Assembly: GCF_025150745.1 (NCBI RefSeq)
Contig: NZ_CP102282.1
Coordinates: 1,561,501-1,625,500 of the forward strand
Source: Eubacterium ventriosum
GTDB taxonomy: Bacteria > Bacillota > Clostridia > Lachnospirales > Lachnospiraceae
Reading direction: 5' to 3'
DNA: 64,000 nt
The notes beneath the pieces were generated by a model. It was not told the DNA's origin, did no database searches, and saw nothing but the letters and a program-made list of their open reading frames with translations. Numbering within the stretch: the stretch's first letter is position 1; each line of letters opens with the position of its first letter. Positions 55,650 through 64,000 of this stretch are shown here, piece after piece. The translations under genes were made by a program, and so were the position numbers.

Positions 55650-56582
55650 ATGCATAATGAAAACATGGAAGAGATTAAAAGCATAAGCATGCAGAATGTA
55701 ACTTTCTCATACAAGGGAAAGAAAAGATATGTTTTTGAAGATTTTTCTGTAGATATTGAGCCAAATCACATTACGGGAATAATTGGTAGAAACGGACAGG
55801 GAAAAACAACATTAATGAATTTAATAGCCGGCAAGTTTGAACCGGATGAAGGAATAATTGAAATAGACGGAAAGAATCCGGCAACTGATATAGGGACAGC
55901 TAAGCGCATTGTTTATGTGGCAGGGGTAATGAGTTACAGCGAAATTAAGTTAAAAAAGATAATCGAAGAGTATAGGTTGATGTATGAAAAATTTGATGAA
56001 GAGTTTGCTCATAAGTTAATGGAATTATTTGGTTTAAATAAAAAAGCAAAAATTAAAAACCTGTCAAAAGGTCAGGAAACAATTTTTAATTTTTGTTGTG
56101 GAATGGCAACAAGAGCAGACATAACAATACTTGATGAGCCGGTTTCGGGAGTTGATGCAATAAGCAGAAACAAAATATATGAAATTATTTTAAGAGACTA
56201 CATAGAACATCCAAGAACAATATTAATTTCAAGTCATATGTTAGGTGAAATGGAAAAGATTTTGTCACATATGATAATGATAGGAAACAAAGATGTACTT
56301 TTTGCAGGAGATATTGAAGAACTGAAAGACAGCGTTTACAGGGTAGACGGCGAACTTGCAAATATTGAAAAATATTGTGAAGAAAAGAAAGTTTTATATA
56401 AGAAAAATCAGACATTGGGAGCTATGGCAGTTATCGAAGGCAGACTTAACAAAGAGGAAGCAGAGAAAGCCGATGAATTGGAACTTGCCACAAGCAAGCT
56501 TTCAGGGGAAGAAATTTATATGTATAAGACAGATTTGAAAAACACAAATCAGATGGAGGCATTATGGGAAAAGAAGAACTAA
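55650..56582 (+). CDS. ABC transporter ATP-binding protein
   Basis: A 310-residue ATPase with Walker A GRNGQGKTT, a signature that reads LSKGQETIFNF rather than LSGGQ, and Walker B ITILDEPVSGVD. The C-terminal 90 residues form a regulatory tail. This matches the YtrB/BcrA-like drug-exporter ATPases that lie downstream of YtrA regulators. AGGAGGG precedes the ATG at about ten bases. The end overlaps the permease gene by 19 bases. The 180 bases before it are A-rich and hold nothing recognisable. Confidence 0.88.
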   Translation: MHNENMEEIKSISMQNVTFSYKGKKRYVFEDFSVDIEPNHITGIIGRNGQGKTTLMNLIAGKFEPDEGIIEIDGKNPATDIGTAKRIVYVAGVMSYSEIKLKKIIEEYRLMYEKFDEEFAHKLMELFGLNKKAKIKNLSKGQETIFNFCCGMATRADITILDEPVSGVDAISRNKIYEIILRDYIEHPRTILISSHMLGEMEKILSHMIMIGNKDVLFAGDIEELKDSVYRVDGELANIEKYCEEKKVLYKKNQTLGAMAVIEGRLNKEEAEKADELELATSKLSGEEIYMYKTDLKNTNQMEALWEKKN

Positions 56583-57985
56583 ATAATATTAAAAAAATGT
56601 ATTTGCTAAGAATGCACACAAATAAAAAATATGCAATAATAGTATTTTGTGTTGCCATTGTATTTGCATTAGTAGATATATTGTCAATGGTTATAAATTT
56701 TTCAACAGACAAAGATGTATTTTATCTGAATCTTAACCGCAATAGCGTTGCATTGTTTTGGATAGTAATTTTGGTATTGGTTATCACATCCTTTAATATT
56801 GGTGAATACAAAAACAATTATATGGTATTTCCACAGAACAGTGTTACAAGATATGTATCAGCATATTTGGCCGATGTAACAACCTTTGGAATTGCGTCAT
56901 TGTTTCAGGTAATGAACCAGTTGATTTTGTTTGGTGCGGTATCATTAGTTTCATTATTTAATAAAAACATAAAACTAATAAATGTTTTTTCAATGAAAAC
57001 TGTTTTTGCTGAGTTTGTATATTTATTGGGATATTTTTTACTTATTACAGCAATTATCAAATTATTTGCAGTTATTTATAGAAAAAGCATGGCAGTATTT
57101 GGCGTTATTACAATTACACTAATTGTAGGAGCTTTAAGCTATAGGAATATTTTGCAGAACATTGCAGCTTATGCTAAGGAAAATAACAAATTATTCCTAT
57201 ATGAAAAAGCTATAGATTTAGTTTCAGCTATAGCTGGATTTTATAAAAGAGAATATAATATGGGATTATTTTTCTTAAAAATCGTAGTGACTCTTGTAAT
57301 AGCATTCTTCATAGGATTTATTATTGAAAAGAAAATCCGTGATAGCAAGTCATTGACTTTTGGCGGAAATCAAAGAGCAATATTAATAAGAATAATGGCA
57401 GTTTGCGGTTTTACAATGGCAATAGCAGGGGTTACTATGCATTATGACAGTAACGTAATATCTAAAACAGCTACTGAAAAGAAAACATATCCGCTACAAA
57501 TAAAAGAAGATGACAAGTACCCGCAGACAATTTCAACTTCTTATGATATGAGTGCAGTTGGAGTAGGAAACATTGATATAAGTAAAAGCAAAAATCCAAG
57601 AATTGTAATTGAAAGGATGGAATTAGATTCAAAGAGCAAAAATAAATATATTAAAGATGTGTTTAAGGATTGCCAGATAAGTGCAGAAGTTAAAGATGGA
57701 AAAATTCAAGTTACAAGCAGTGCAAAAGATAACAAATTTGTTTACATATCAAATATGTATCAGGAAAATAACCACGTAAGAAGATTTTTAAACAAAGATC
57801 AGACAGCGGATTCAATTATGGGTACGGATATTGAAAACATGGCTAACAGTTATATGACAGAATATTTTGTTACGCTGTATGTTCCAAAGGCAAACATAGT
57901 CAAAGATGATGAAGACTACAATATGAAATTGTTTGTTAATGGAAGAGATATGAGTGATAACTTGGGATATTTTGATGAAGAATAA
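56564..57985 (+). CDS. ABC transporter membrane protein with extracytoplasmic domain
   Basis: A 473-residue membrane protein that overlaps the ATPase gene. Five to six hydrophobic segments lie in residues 20-270 (ALVDILSMVINF, VALFWIVILVLVITSF, FGAVSLVSLF, YFLLITAIIKLFAVIY, VTLVIAFFIGFII), then another at about 285-300, followed by a 170-residue domain probably outside the membrane. It is the likely permease of an ATPase-permease pair controlled by the GntR regulator. I do not recognise the C-terminal domain; roles in envelope stress or peptide-antibiotic resistance are inferred from operon type only. Confidence 0.75.
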   Translation: MGKEELNNIKKMYLLRMHTNKKYAIIVFCVAIVFALVDILSMVINFSTDKDVFYLNLNRNSVALFWIVILVLVITSFNIGEYKNNYMVFPQNSVTRYVSAYLADVTTFGIASLFQVMNQLILFGAVSLVSLFNKNIKLINVFSMKTVFAEFVYLLGYFLLITAIIKLFAVIYRKSMAVFGVITITLIVGALSYRNILQNIAAYAKENNKLFLYEKAIDLVSAIAGFYKREYNMGLFFLKIVVTLVIAFFIGFIIEKKIRDSKSLTFGGNQRAILIRIMAVCGFTMAIAGVTMHYDSNVISKTATEKKTYPLQIKEDDKYPQTISTSYDMSAVGVGNIDISKSKNPRIVIERMELDSKSKNKYIKDVFKDCQISAEVKDGKIQVTSSAKDNKFVYISNMYQENNHVRRFLNKDQTADSIMGTDIENMANSYMTEYFVTLYVPKANIVKDDEDYNMKLFVNGRDMSDNLGYFDEE

Positions 57986-58001
57986 ATAATATATTACAGT
58001 G

Positions 58002-58053
58002 CAGGGCTGTTGCTTTAACGGTAAAAAACGTTAAGGTGACAGCTCTGTTTTGA
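58002..58053 (+). terminator. Intrinsic terminator after the ABC operon
   Basis: CAGgGCTGT..TTAACG pairs with CGTTAA..ACAGCtCTG around GTAAAAAA, followed by TTTTG. Confidence 0.78.
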
Positions 58054-58141
58054 TGTTCCAAAATAAAAAGTCAATTCAGGAAAAAAATTTTTGGAAAAAT
58101 TTGGTATACTGAAAATATAATATTATTTAGGAGCGTTTACG

Positions 58142-59248
58142 TTGAGAAATAACTTAGTGACAGAGATAGAAAAATATTTAACTAAATATAAGGAATACAC
58201 TGTAGAAGATAAGCTGGCGTGGAACCAGGGAGGAGTATGTTTTAAAGTTATTTTAAATAAAAAAGAGAAAACGTTATTTGCCACAAGTCTTGAAGAAAAT
58301 CAAATGTATTTGGAAGACTATTTTGTTAAGGTATATAATTTTTGTAAGAATAATGACAGAACAATAAAGTGCGAAGATATGTACATAAAGAAATACGAAA
58401 AGGTCATGTATATTTTTGTAATTATGGAAAAATTAACGCCTATGACTAATTTAATTCTTGGAAAAGAATATACAAAAGCTAACGAAAGCGAAAACAATAA
58501 AAAGTTAAAGATGTTAAACAATATAATTGAATCAATAGACAATGTTAGAATTATTGAAGAAAATTTTCCGGAAATAAAGATTAATATTGGGAATCAGCAG
58601 ATTTGTATTAATGAAAATGGAGTGGCAAAAGTTCAGATTTTTGATTTGATAAAAAACAGAGTTTATGACAATGATTACATTTCTCAATTTATACATATAG
58701 TAAATAGAATGTCAAAAATTCTTAAAGTAAAAATTGAATTAGGTTCGAATGAAATAAATAGTCCGAATTTATTGGCTTATTGTGTTAATGAAAAGAAAAA
58801 AATAGAGGAATTGGAAGAAACGTACAAGAGTATTTTGAAAGAAAATTTGGAATTATCACAAACGGAAAATCCTTTAATATATACCAATTTGGGATATATG
58901 TATGAGAAAGGAAGAGGAACGAATATTGATTATAAGGAAGCACTGAAATGGTATGAAAAGGCAGCAGAGTATAATAGTGCCAATGCATACAATAATATGG
59001 CTCATATGTACCAAAAAGGATTAGGTGTGGAAAAAGATTATGGGAAAGCCATAGAATATTTGCAAAAGGCTACGGATTTGAAAGATAATGTGGCACAGTT
59101 TAATTTAGCATTAGCTTATCAAAAAGGGCAGGGTGTGGAAAAGAATTATAAGAAAGCATCATATTGGTATAAAAAATCTGCAAGAAATGGAAATAGTATT
59201 GCAAAAAAAGCATACCGACAACTAAAAGAAAAACAGGATGGAAAATGA
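58142..59248 (+). CDS. Sel1-repeat protein with a pseudokinase-like N-terminus
   Basis: A 368-residue protein. The C-terminal third holds three Sel1-like repeats (NLGYMYEKGRGTNIDYKEAL, then NMAHMYQKGLGVEKDYGKAI and NLALAYQKGQGVEKNYKKAS), a protein-binding solenoid. The first 220 residues resemble a degraded protein-kinase fold: VMYIFVIMEKL in the hinge position and EIKINIGNQQICINENGVAK where active kinases have the HRDxKxxN catalytic loop; the catalytic Asp and DFG are missing. This reading is inference. It starts at TTG with TAGGAG upstream and opens a four-gene cluster with an intact kinase. Confidence 0.7.
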   Translation: MRNNLVTEIEKYLTKYKEYTVEDKLAWNQGGVCFKVILNKKEKTLFATSLEENQMYLEDYFVKVYNFCKNNDRTIKCEDMYIKKYEKVMYIFVIMEKLTPMTNLILGKEYTKANESENNKKLKMLNNIIESIDNVRIIEENFPEIKINIGNQQICINENGVAKVQIFDLIKNRVYDNDYISQFIHIVNRMSKILKVKIELGSNEINSPNLLAYCVNEKKKIEELEETYKSILKENLELSQTENPLIYTNLGYMYEKGRGTNIDYKEALKWYEKAAEYNSANAYNNMAHMYQKGLGVEKDYGKAIEYLQKATDLKDNVAQFNLALAYQKGQGVEKNYKKASYWYKKSARNGNSIAKKAYRQLKEKQDGK

Positions 59249-60335
59249 AATGAACAGTATAAAAACCAGAGATATGTACGAAAAAATAATTAATTGTGAA
59301 GAAATAGATGAATTAAAACAGGTTCTTAATCAATATAGTCCATATTATGCAGCATGGAATAATTACATAAATGATGTTTTGTTAAACAATGGTTTAACAT
59401 ATGAAAATTTAGGGGACTTGTGTGGCTTTAGTAAGAATACAATAAAAGCATGGGCTACGGAGAATAGAATTCCAAGAAGTCGTGAAAAATTTATTCAGTT
59501 TGGGCTTGGAATAAGATGTTCTTTAAATGAAATGAATTATATATTACAAAGATATGGAAAATATCCAAGGCTATATTCTAAATCGTTGGAAGATGCCATT
59601 TGCATATTTGTAATATCTCATTATACTGAAGACGAAAATGTAAAAGCATATGATATTTATAATGAATTGAAAAAGAAATTTTTGGAAGAAATACAAATAA
59701 AAAACAAACGAAGATTTTTACTGGATTCAAAAAATGAAACTTCAAAAATGGAAAATGAAATAGTTGAAATGAAGGATTTACAGGAATTTAAGAAATTCGT
59801 TAAAGACAAAGAAATGGAATTTATGAACAGTTATTACAAATTGCTTGATTATATTGTAGCTTTTGTAAAAACAGAAAACCTTGGAAGATCATATCATAGT
59901 CTTGTGCTTGGAAAAGAAATGGATAAGGGTTATGAGAAAATGATATCTAATCTTAGAAACTGGGGAGAAGTTCCAAACAGAAAGAAATTAATAAATCTTG
60001 GAATAACATTAAATATGTCTTTGGCAGAAATAAATACTATGCTAGAGTATGCAAATATGGAAAAGTTGTGTCCAAAAGACAAATTAGAATGTATAATATT
60101 ATATGTATTGGCAAATGTTGACGTAACAAGTCCATACCATGAAATTAATCATGCGGTACTTGTGGCTCAATATACGGAAAATCAGGAAATAAAACAACAG
60201 TGTAATAAGCTGTTAGAAGAATTAATTGGATTAAAAAATGCAGATGAAGTAAGGGAAGATGTTGAATTCTATGTTCGAAATGCCCTTGAAACTTTAGAAA
60301 TAGACGAAAGAGAAATACTTATGATAAGTGAGTAG
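59238..60335 (+). CDS. Protein with two HTH-like halves, unknown function
   Basis: A 365-residue cytoplasmic protein I do not recognise. Two regions look like an internal duplication: residues about 45-130 (LTYENLGDLCGFSKNTIKAWATENRIPRSREKFIQFGLGIRCSLNEMNYILQRYG) and about 210-300 (SYHSLVLGKEMDKGYEKMISNLRNWGEVPNRKKLINLGITLNMSLAEINTMLEYA). Each has an HTH-type start, then a 'xLGIxxxxSLxEIxxxL' helical block. They are joined by a charged Lys/Glu-rich helix. It overlaps the preceding gene by 11 bases and precedes a kinase gene, so it may be a regulator or kinase substrate. Confidence 0.65.
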   Translation: MENEMNSIKTRDMYEKIINCEEIDELKQVLNQYSPYYAAWNNYINDVLLNNGLTYENLGDLCGFSKNTIKAWATENRIPRSREKFIQFGLGIRCSLNEMNYILQRYGKYPRLYSKSLEDAICIFVISHYTEDENVKAYDIYNELKKKFLEEIQIKNKRRFLLDSKNETSKMENEIVEMKDLQEFKKFVKDKEMEFMNSYYKLLDYIVAFVKTENLGRSYHSLVLGKEMDKGYEKMISNLRNWGEVPNRKKLINLGITLNMSLAEINTMLEYANMEKLCPKDKLECIILYVLANVDVTSPYHEINHAVLVAQYTENQEIKQQCNKLLEELIGLKNADEVREDVEFYVRNALETLEIDEREILMISE

Positions 60336-60380
60336 ACAAAACAGGAAAAGAACTAAAAAGAAGTAAATGAGGAAATAAAA

Positions 60381-62030
60381 GTGGATTCTATATTAGGTAG
60401 AACTATATTAGGATACGAAGTAAAAGAAAAAATAGGCACAGGCGGTTTTGGAAATGTATACAGAGTAGAGCGAACAAATATAGTTGGAAATGTAAACAGA
60501 GCCTTAAAAGTAATAACTTTGCCTGAAGATAATCAATATTTGGAAATACTTAATTCTATGGGTGGTGATTATGGAAAGGCAGACCAGTATTTAAAAACTG
60601 AACTTGACAGAGTGGTAAATGAAATAAGAGTTTTTTCAATGATATCTGAGAAAGATAATCATCACATAGTTTCTTATTATGAAAATGACATAGAAAAAAC
60701 AGAAAAGTATAAATACAATATTTATATTCTTATGGAATTAATGATGCCTCTTGATAAATGGTTATACGAAAATAATTTAACGGTGTCACAGGCAATAGAC
60801 ATAAGTCTTGATGTTGCCAAAGGAATAAAGATTTGTCATGACAATAATATTGTGCACAGAGATATAAAACTAAATAATATCTTTGTTTCTAAGGATGGAA
60901 AGTTTAAGCTGGGGGATTTTGGCATATCTAAGAAAATAGGAGAACTGACAAGGTCTCATACGATAAAAGGAACACCTCATTACATAGCTCCGGAAATATA
61001 TGTAAAAAATGAAAAGTATAGCAACTCGTCAGATATATATTCACTGGGCATTTTAATGTATTATCTGTTTAATAAGAGACGTTATCCTTTTTATCCTAAC
61101 TATCCTGAAATTTATAAAAGAGAGGACGAAGATAGGGCATTCTATGAAAGGATGCAGTATGAGAAGCTTGCTTATCCCATTTGTGCACCGGATAATGTGG
61201 CTGAAATCATATTAAAGGCAATGGAAAAGCCAGGAAAGAGATACAAAAATATTAAGGCGCTGATAAATGATTTGGAGAAAGCCAAAGCCAATTTGGATGA
61301 AAAAACTCTAAACATAAAAGTAGGATTTGAACCTAAAACTTTTGACAAAGGCAGAGAGAACAAGGTTGATTCACCTACTGAAAAAGAACTTCTTGAAGCA
61401 TTAGAGCGAAATATTGGAAAGAGCATAAGCTTTCAGGAACACAGCATACAGAAGAAAGTGAATGTTAACAAATCTAAAACAAGAAAAAAAATCGCTTTTG
61501 GAATTATCTCTTTGATAACTGTGGCAATAGTTTTATTTTTTGTTTTTAGAATGAATAACACGAAGAAAGTATCGGATTCAGATAGTGATTCAATGGTAAT
61601 AACAACAACTTATAATCAGAAAAAGACAACTGACAAAGAAACTAATAAACCAACTAAGTTAATTGAACCGACTACATACATTCAGGTTATAAAAGTTGAA
61701 AATTACAGAAACTGCAAATACAGCAAAGTAAGCAGAAAAATAGAAAAGTCAGGCTTAGTTGTAAAAAAGAGATTAGCATATAGTGAAAGTGTAAAAAAGG
61801 GATTAATTATTTCCCAAAGCATAGCATCCGGTACGGAAGTTGTTAAGGGGACGACTATTGTATTGAAGGTAAGTAAAGGTAGCAAAAAAACAACAACTTC
61901 GAAAAATGTTGTTAATGAAACAACAGGGAGATCTACAAATATTCCTAAAACAACAGGTCAAAGCAATCCTGATAAAGGCAAATCAAACTCATCAAAGAAA
62001 CAGTTTGATTTTGGAGAGATAGTGGAATAA
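60381..62030 (+). CDS. Membrane Ser/Thr protein kinase with PASTA domain
   Basis: A Hanks-type kinase of 549 residues. The N-terminal catalytic domain has IGTGGFGNVY (19-27), Lys43 in RALKV, an extra 25-residue stretch before the alpha-C Glu, HRDIKLNN (catalytic Asp161), DFG (179-181) and APE near residue 200. A membrane segment follows at about 372-392 (IAFGIISLITVAIVLFF), then a Thr-rich outer linker and one PASTA-like domain (about 433-505). PknB/PrkC kinases usually carry three or more PASTA domains, so this is a reduced relative. GTG start with weak ribosome site. Its neighbours are a Sel1 protein, a duplicated HTH-like protein and a surface protein. Confidence 0.9.
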   Translation: MDSILGRTILGYEVKEKIGTGGFGNVYRVERTNIVGNVNRALKVITLPEDNQYLEILNSMGGDYGKADQYLKTELDRVVNEIRVFSMISEKDNHHIVSYYENDIEKTEKYKYNIYILMELMMPLDKWLYENNLTVSQAIDISLDVAKGIKICHDNNIVHRDIKLNNIFVSKDGKFKLGDFGISKKIGELTRSHTIKGTPHYIAPEIYVKNEKYSNSSDIYSLGILMYYLFNKRRYPFYPNYPEIYKREDEDRAFYERMQYEKLAYPICAPDNVAEIILKAMEKPGKRYKNIKALINDLEKAKANLDEKTLNIKVGFEPKTFDKGRENKVDSPTEKELLEALERNIGKSISFQEHSIQKKVNVNKSKTRKKIAFGIISLITVAIVLFFVFRMNNTKKVSDSDSDSMVITTTYNQKKTTDKETNKPTKLIEPTTYIQVIKVENYRNCKYSKVSRKIEKSGLVVKKRLAYSESVKKGLIISQSIASGTEVVKGTTIVLKVSKGSKKTTTSKNVVNETTGRSTNIPKTTGQSNPDKGKSNSSKKQFDFGEIVE

Positions 62031-62046
62031 TTATTGAGGTACAATA

Positions 62047-64000
62047 ATGAATACAAAGATTAAAAGGATAATTGCATACATTTTAACAATAACACTACTT
62101 GTAACAATGACGGGCATAAATAACTATGTTAAGGCAGATGAAAACATAGATCAGGGAAAGTGCGGCTTAAAGGCAAGTTATGTTATAGACAATGATGGAA
62201 TACTTACAATATCTGGTAGTGGTAAGGTTACTAATAAAAATTGGTCAAGCTTCAAAGAACAAATAAAGAAAGTTGTTATAGAAGAAGGAGTAACAGAACT
62301 TCCGTATGGAGCATTTAGTAACCATAAGAATCTAACCGATGTGATTATGGCTGATAGTGTAAGAAAGATTGGTAGTTGTACTTTTGATGGGTGCATATCT
62401 CTTCTAAAAATAACATTATCAAAATCTTTGAAAGAAATTCCACTTAAAACATTTAATAATTGTGCTACATTAAAGGAAATTCAAATTCCTGATAGTGTTA
62501 CAAAAATCAGTGATTATGGATTTTATAATTGCGTACAGTTAAAGGACATAACTATGTCTTCCAATATAGAAGAGGTGGGAAATGAAGTATTTGACAATAC
62601 TGTTTTTTATAATGACAGTGATAATTGGACAGATGGAGTGCTTTATTGTGGAAATGTAGTGGCAGCATCTGATGAAAATATTTCCGGAGAGATTGTAATA
62701 AAAGAAGGTACAAGAGTTATAAGTGAACATGCTTTTGAAGAAAGAAAAATCAGTGGGGTTAGTTTTCCTGAAAGTATGATTAGAATAGGCAATTGTTCAT
62801 TTTATGAATGCAATTCATTAAAATCGGTTATTACAAAACCAGGTCTAAAGTATATAGGGGTGAATACTTTTTATCATAATGATTTGTTAAAGAATGTACA
62901 ATTACCGGATACAGTAATCGAAATAGGTGCTGGAGCTTTTCAAGTATGTATAAGATTGGTAAGTATAAAGATGCCGGAAAATCTTGCAAAGTTAGGCGAA
63001 AAGGCATTTTATGGGTGTGCTTCGCTTGAAAGTTTTGAAGTGCCTAAGAGTGTATCAATAATTGGCGAAAATTGCTTTGAAGGATGTGAGCAACTTTCGG
63101 AATTTACTTCACATAGTACTGCTTATCCAGGAAACTATAAGAATGCATTGGCAGAATTAAAACTTTCAGAAACAATTGAAAAGATAAGAGCCATAGAAGG
63201 TTCAGCTTATGAAGAATATGCAAAGTCAAAGGGGATAACTTTTGAAAAGGTGGACGATTGGCAGACCATTGAATCAGAAAATGAATACGGAAAAATAACT
63301 GTTACAAAAAATCATAAGCAATATTCTAAAAATATTATTGATAATGGAAAAACATATTTGGACTATGCAAATATATCGAATAATAGTTCAGTTATAGCAA
63401 AAATCGAAAGTGAGTATTATAATCAGAATGAAGTACAGAATATTTTGAATGGGGATTTGATTAAGTATTTTCAAACAAAATATTTATATAAGGATTGTTG
63501 TATAACAATAGACTTAGGAAAAAGTATATCTTTTGACAAAATAAAATTATGGATTTGTAATACAGGTTTGGAATATGAAGTAAATATATCTAATGATAAT
63601 ATATATTTTCAAAGAGTAATGTATGTAACTAATCCATGTTTTAACGCTCGAACAGATGAATTAACATTAAGAGAAAATGTAAGTGCAAGATATGTACAGA
63701 TTAACAGGTTGTATGACAGTGGAGGAAGTGATTATTTATACGAAGTTGGAGTATATGGTGTGGAAGGTCAGGTGGAAAAAACGGACGAACCAGAAACCAC
63801 AACTAAAGAATCTGAACAGGAAGTTACCACAATAGATGAACAACAGGAAAGCACAGGGGAAAACATATATGAAACCACAACATATGAACGTGAATCCGTA
63901 ACAACAAGTGAAAAGCAGGGATGCGAATCGGAATCTGTGACAACAACCGATGCAAAAGATAATGAGGAATCGGCTACAACTACAGGAAAACAAGACCACG
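62047..64000 (+). CDS. BspA-type leucine-rich-repeat surface protein with discoidin-like domain (3' end outside window)
   Basis: The frame opens at ATG 62047 and is still open at the right edge (651 codons seen). A signal peptide (KRIIAYILTITLLVTMTG) leads into a short beta domain (CGLKASYVIDNDGILTISGSG) and about ten BspA-like repeats of the type 'VxxIGxxxFxxCxxLxxIxLPxSVxxI' (residues 70-400). Residues about 440-570 resemble a discoidin/F5-8-type-C carbohydrate-binding domain (DCCITIDLGKSISFDKIKLW, VSARYVQINRLY). The visible end is a Thr/Glu-rich linker (ETTTKESEQEVTT), likely a cell-wall spacer. It starts 16 bases after the kinase and is probably co-transcribed. Confidence 0.87.
   Translation, partial: MNTKIKRIIAYILTITLLVTMTGINNYVKADENIDQGKCGLKASYVIDNDGILTISGSGKVTNKNWSSFKEQIKKVVIEEGVTELPYGAFSNHKNLTDVIMADSVRKIGSCTFDGCISLLKITLSKSLKEIPLKTFNNCATLKEIQIPDSVTKISDYGFYNCVQLKDITMSSNIEEVGNEVFDNTVFYNDSDNWTDGVLYCGNVVAASDENISGEIVIKEGTRVISEHAFEERKISGVSFPESMIRIGNCSFYECNSLKSVITKPGLKYIGVNTFYHNDLLKNVQLPDTVIEIGAGAFQVCIRLVSIKMPENLAKLGEKAFYGCASLESFEVPKSVSIIGENCFEGCEQLSEFTSHSTAYPGNYKNALAELKLSETIEKIRAIEGSAYEEYAKSKGITFEKVDDWQTIESENEYGKITVTKNHKQYSKNIIDNGKTYLDYANISNNSSVIAKIESEYYNQNEVQNILNGDLIKYFQTKYLYKDCCITIDLGKSISFDKIKLWICNTGLEYEVNISNDNIYFQRVMYVTNPCFNARTDELTLRENVSARYVQINRLYDSGGSDYLYEVGVYGVEGQVEKTDEPETTTKESEQEVTTIDEQQESTGENIYETTTYERESVTTSEKQGCESESVTTTDAKDNEESATTTGKQDH

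Overview
This window comes from a low-GC Gram-positive bacterium, most likely an anaerobic gut-type Lachnospiraceae (Clostridia). The reasons are strong AGGAGG ribosome sites, A+T-rich codon use, a secG-rnr-smpB cluster, a DUF6472-type small protein, a YolD/Y-polymerase SOS cassette, BspA-type leucine-rich surface proteins and many MATE and ABC exporters. I cannot name the species from sequence alone. No rRNA, intact tRNA, tmRNA, CRISPR array or intact transposase was seen.

Layout. 1-12.3 kb: end of a beta-helix protein, then housekeeping genes (gpmI, a second enolase, secG, rnr, smpB, an aminotransferase, a DUF6472 protein, a PAP2 phosphatase, a MATE exporter, hflX). 12.3-19.2 kb: a decayed GGDEF gene, an SOS box with a Y-family polymerase and YolD pair, mgtE behind an M-box Mg2+ riboswitch, a radical SAM protein, and thiT behind a TPP riboswitch. 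19.2-25.8 kb: tandem repeats, a hairpin array, a MarR-controlled MATE exporter, a membrane-LuxR regulator broken by one TGA, a secreted protein and an acetyltransferase. 25.9-38.3 kb: an alpha-glucan/maltodextrin locus (GH13 glucosidase, AraC regulator, glucan phosphorylase, MalEFG-type ABC importer with twin operators, malQ, LacI regulator, YesL protein). 38.4-43.2 kb: hairpin array, enolase behind a structured leader, a fluoride riboswitch with a CLC-type fluoride exporter, TetR. 43.2-50.5 kb: paired ABC exporters, a frameshifted metallophosphoesterase, a PNPOx-like protein and an ABC-F protein. 50.5-53.9 kb: a RAT/terminator-controlled glucose PTS and its antiterminator. 53.9-55 kb: large repeat arrays. 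55-58 kb: a GntR/ABC stress-type operon. 58-64 kb: an apparent operon encoding a pseudokinase-like Sel1-repeat protein, a protein with two HTH-like halves, a membrane Ser/Thr kinase with a PASTA domain, and a BspA/discoidin-like surface protein that runs off the right edge.

How it works together. Glucans are imported (MalEFG), trimmed (MalQ, GlgP, GH13) and fed to glycolysis, for which gpmI and two enolases lie in the window; glucose enters through the PTS. Control is unusually RNA-rich: three recognisable riboswitches (Mg2+, TPP, fluoride), a RAT antiterminator, a candidate new leader on enolase, and a terminator that swallows the ribosome site of the second enolase.

The most unusual material is non-coding. 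Forty-base palindromes recur at a fixed 71-72 bp pitch at three loci, and 38-base palindromes recur at a 94-bp pitch at a fourth. Two long hairpin elements in opposite orientation share a core but have completely different, self-complementary outer arms and show compensatory changes within the core.
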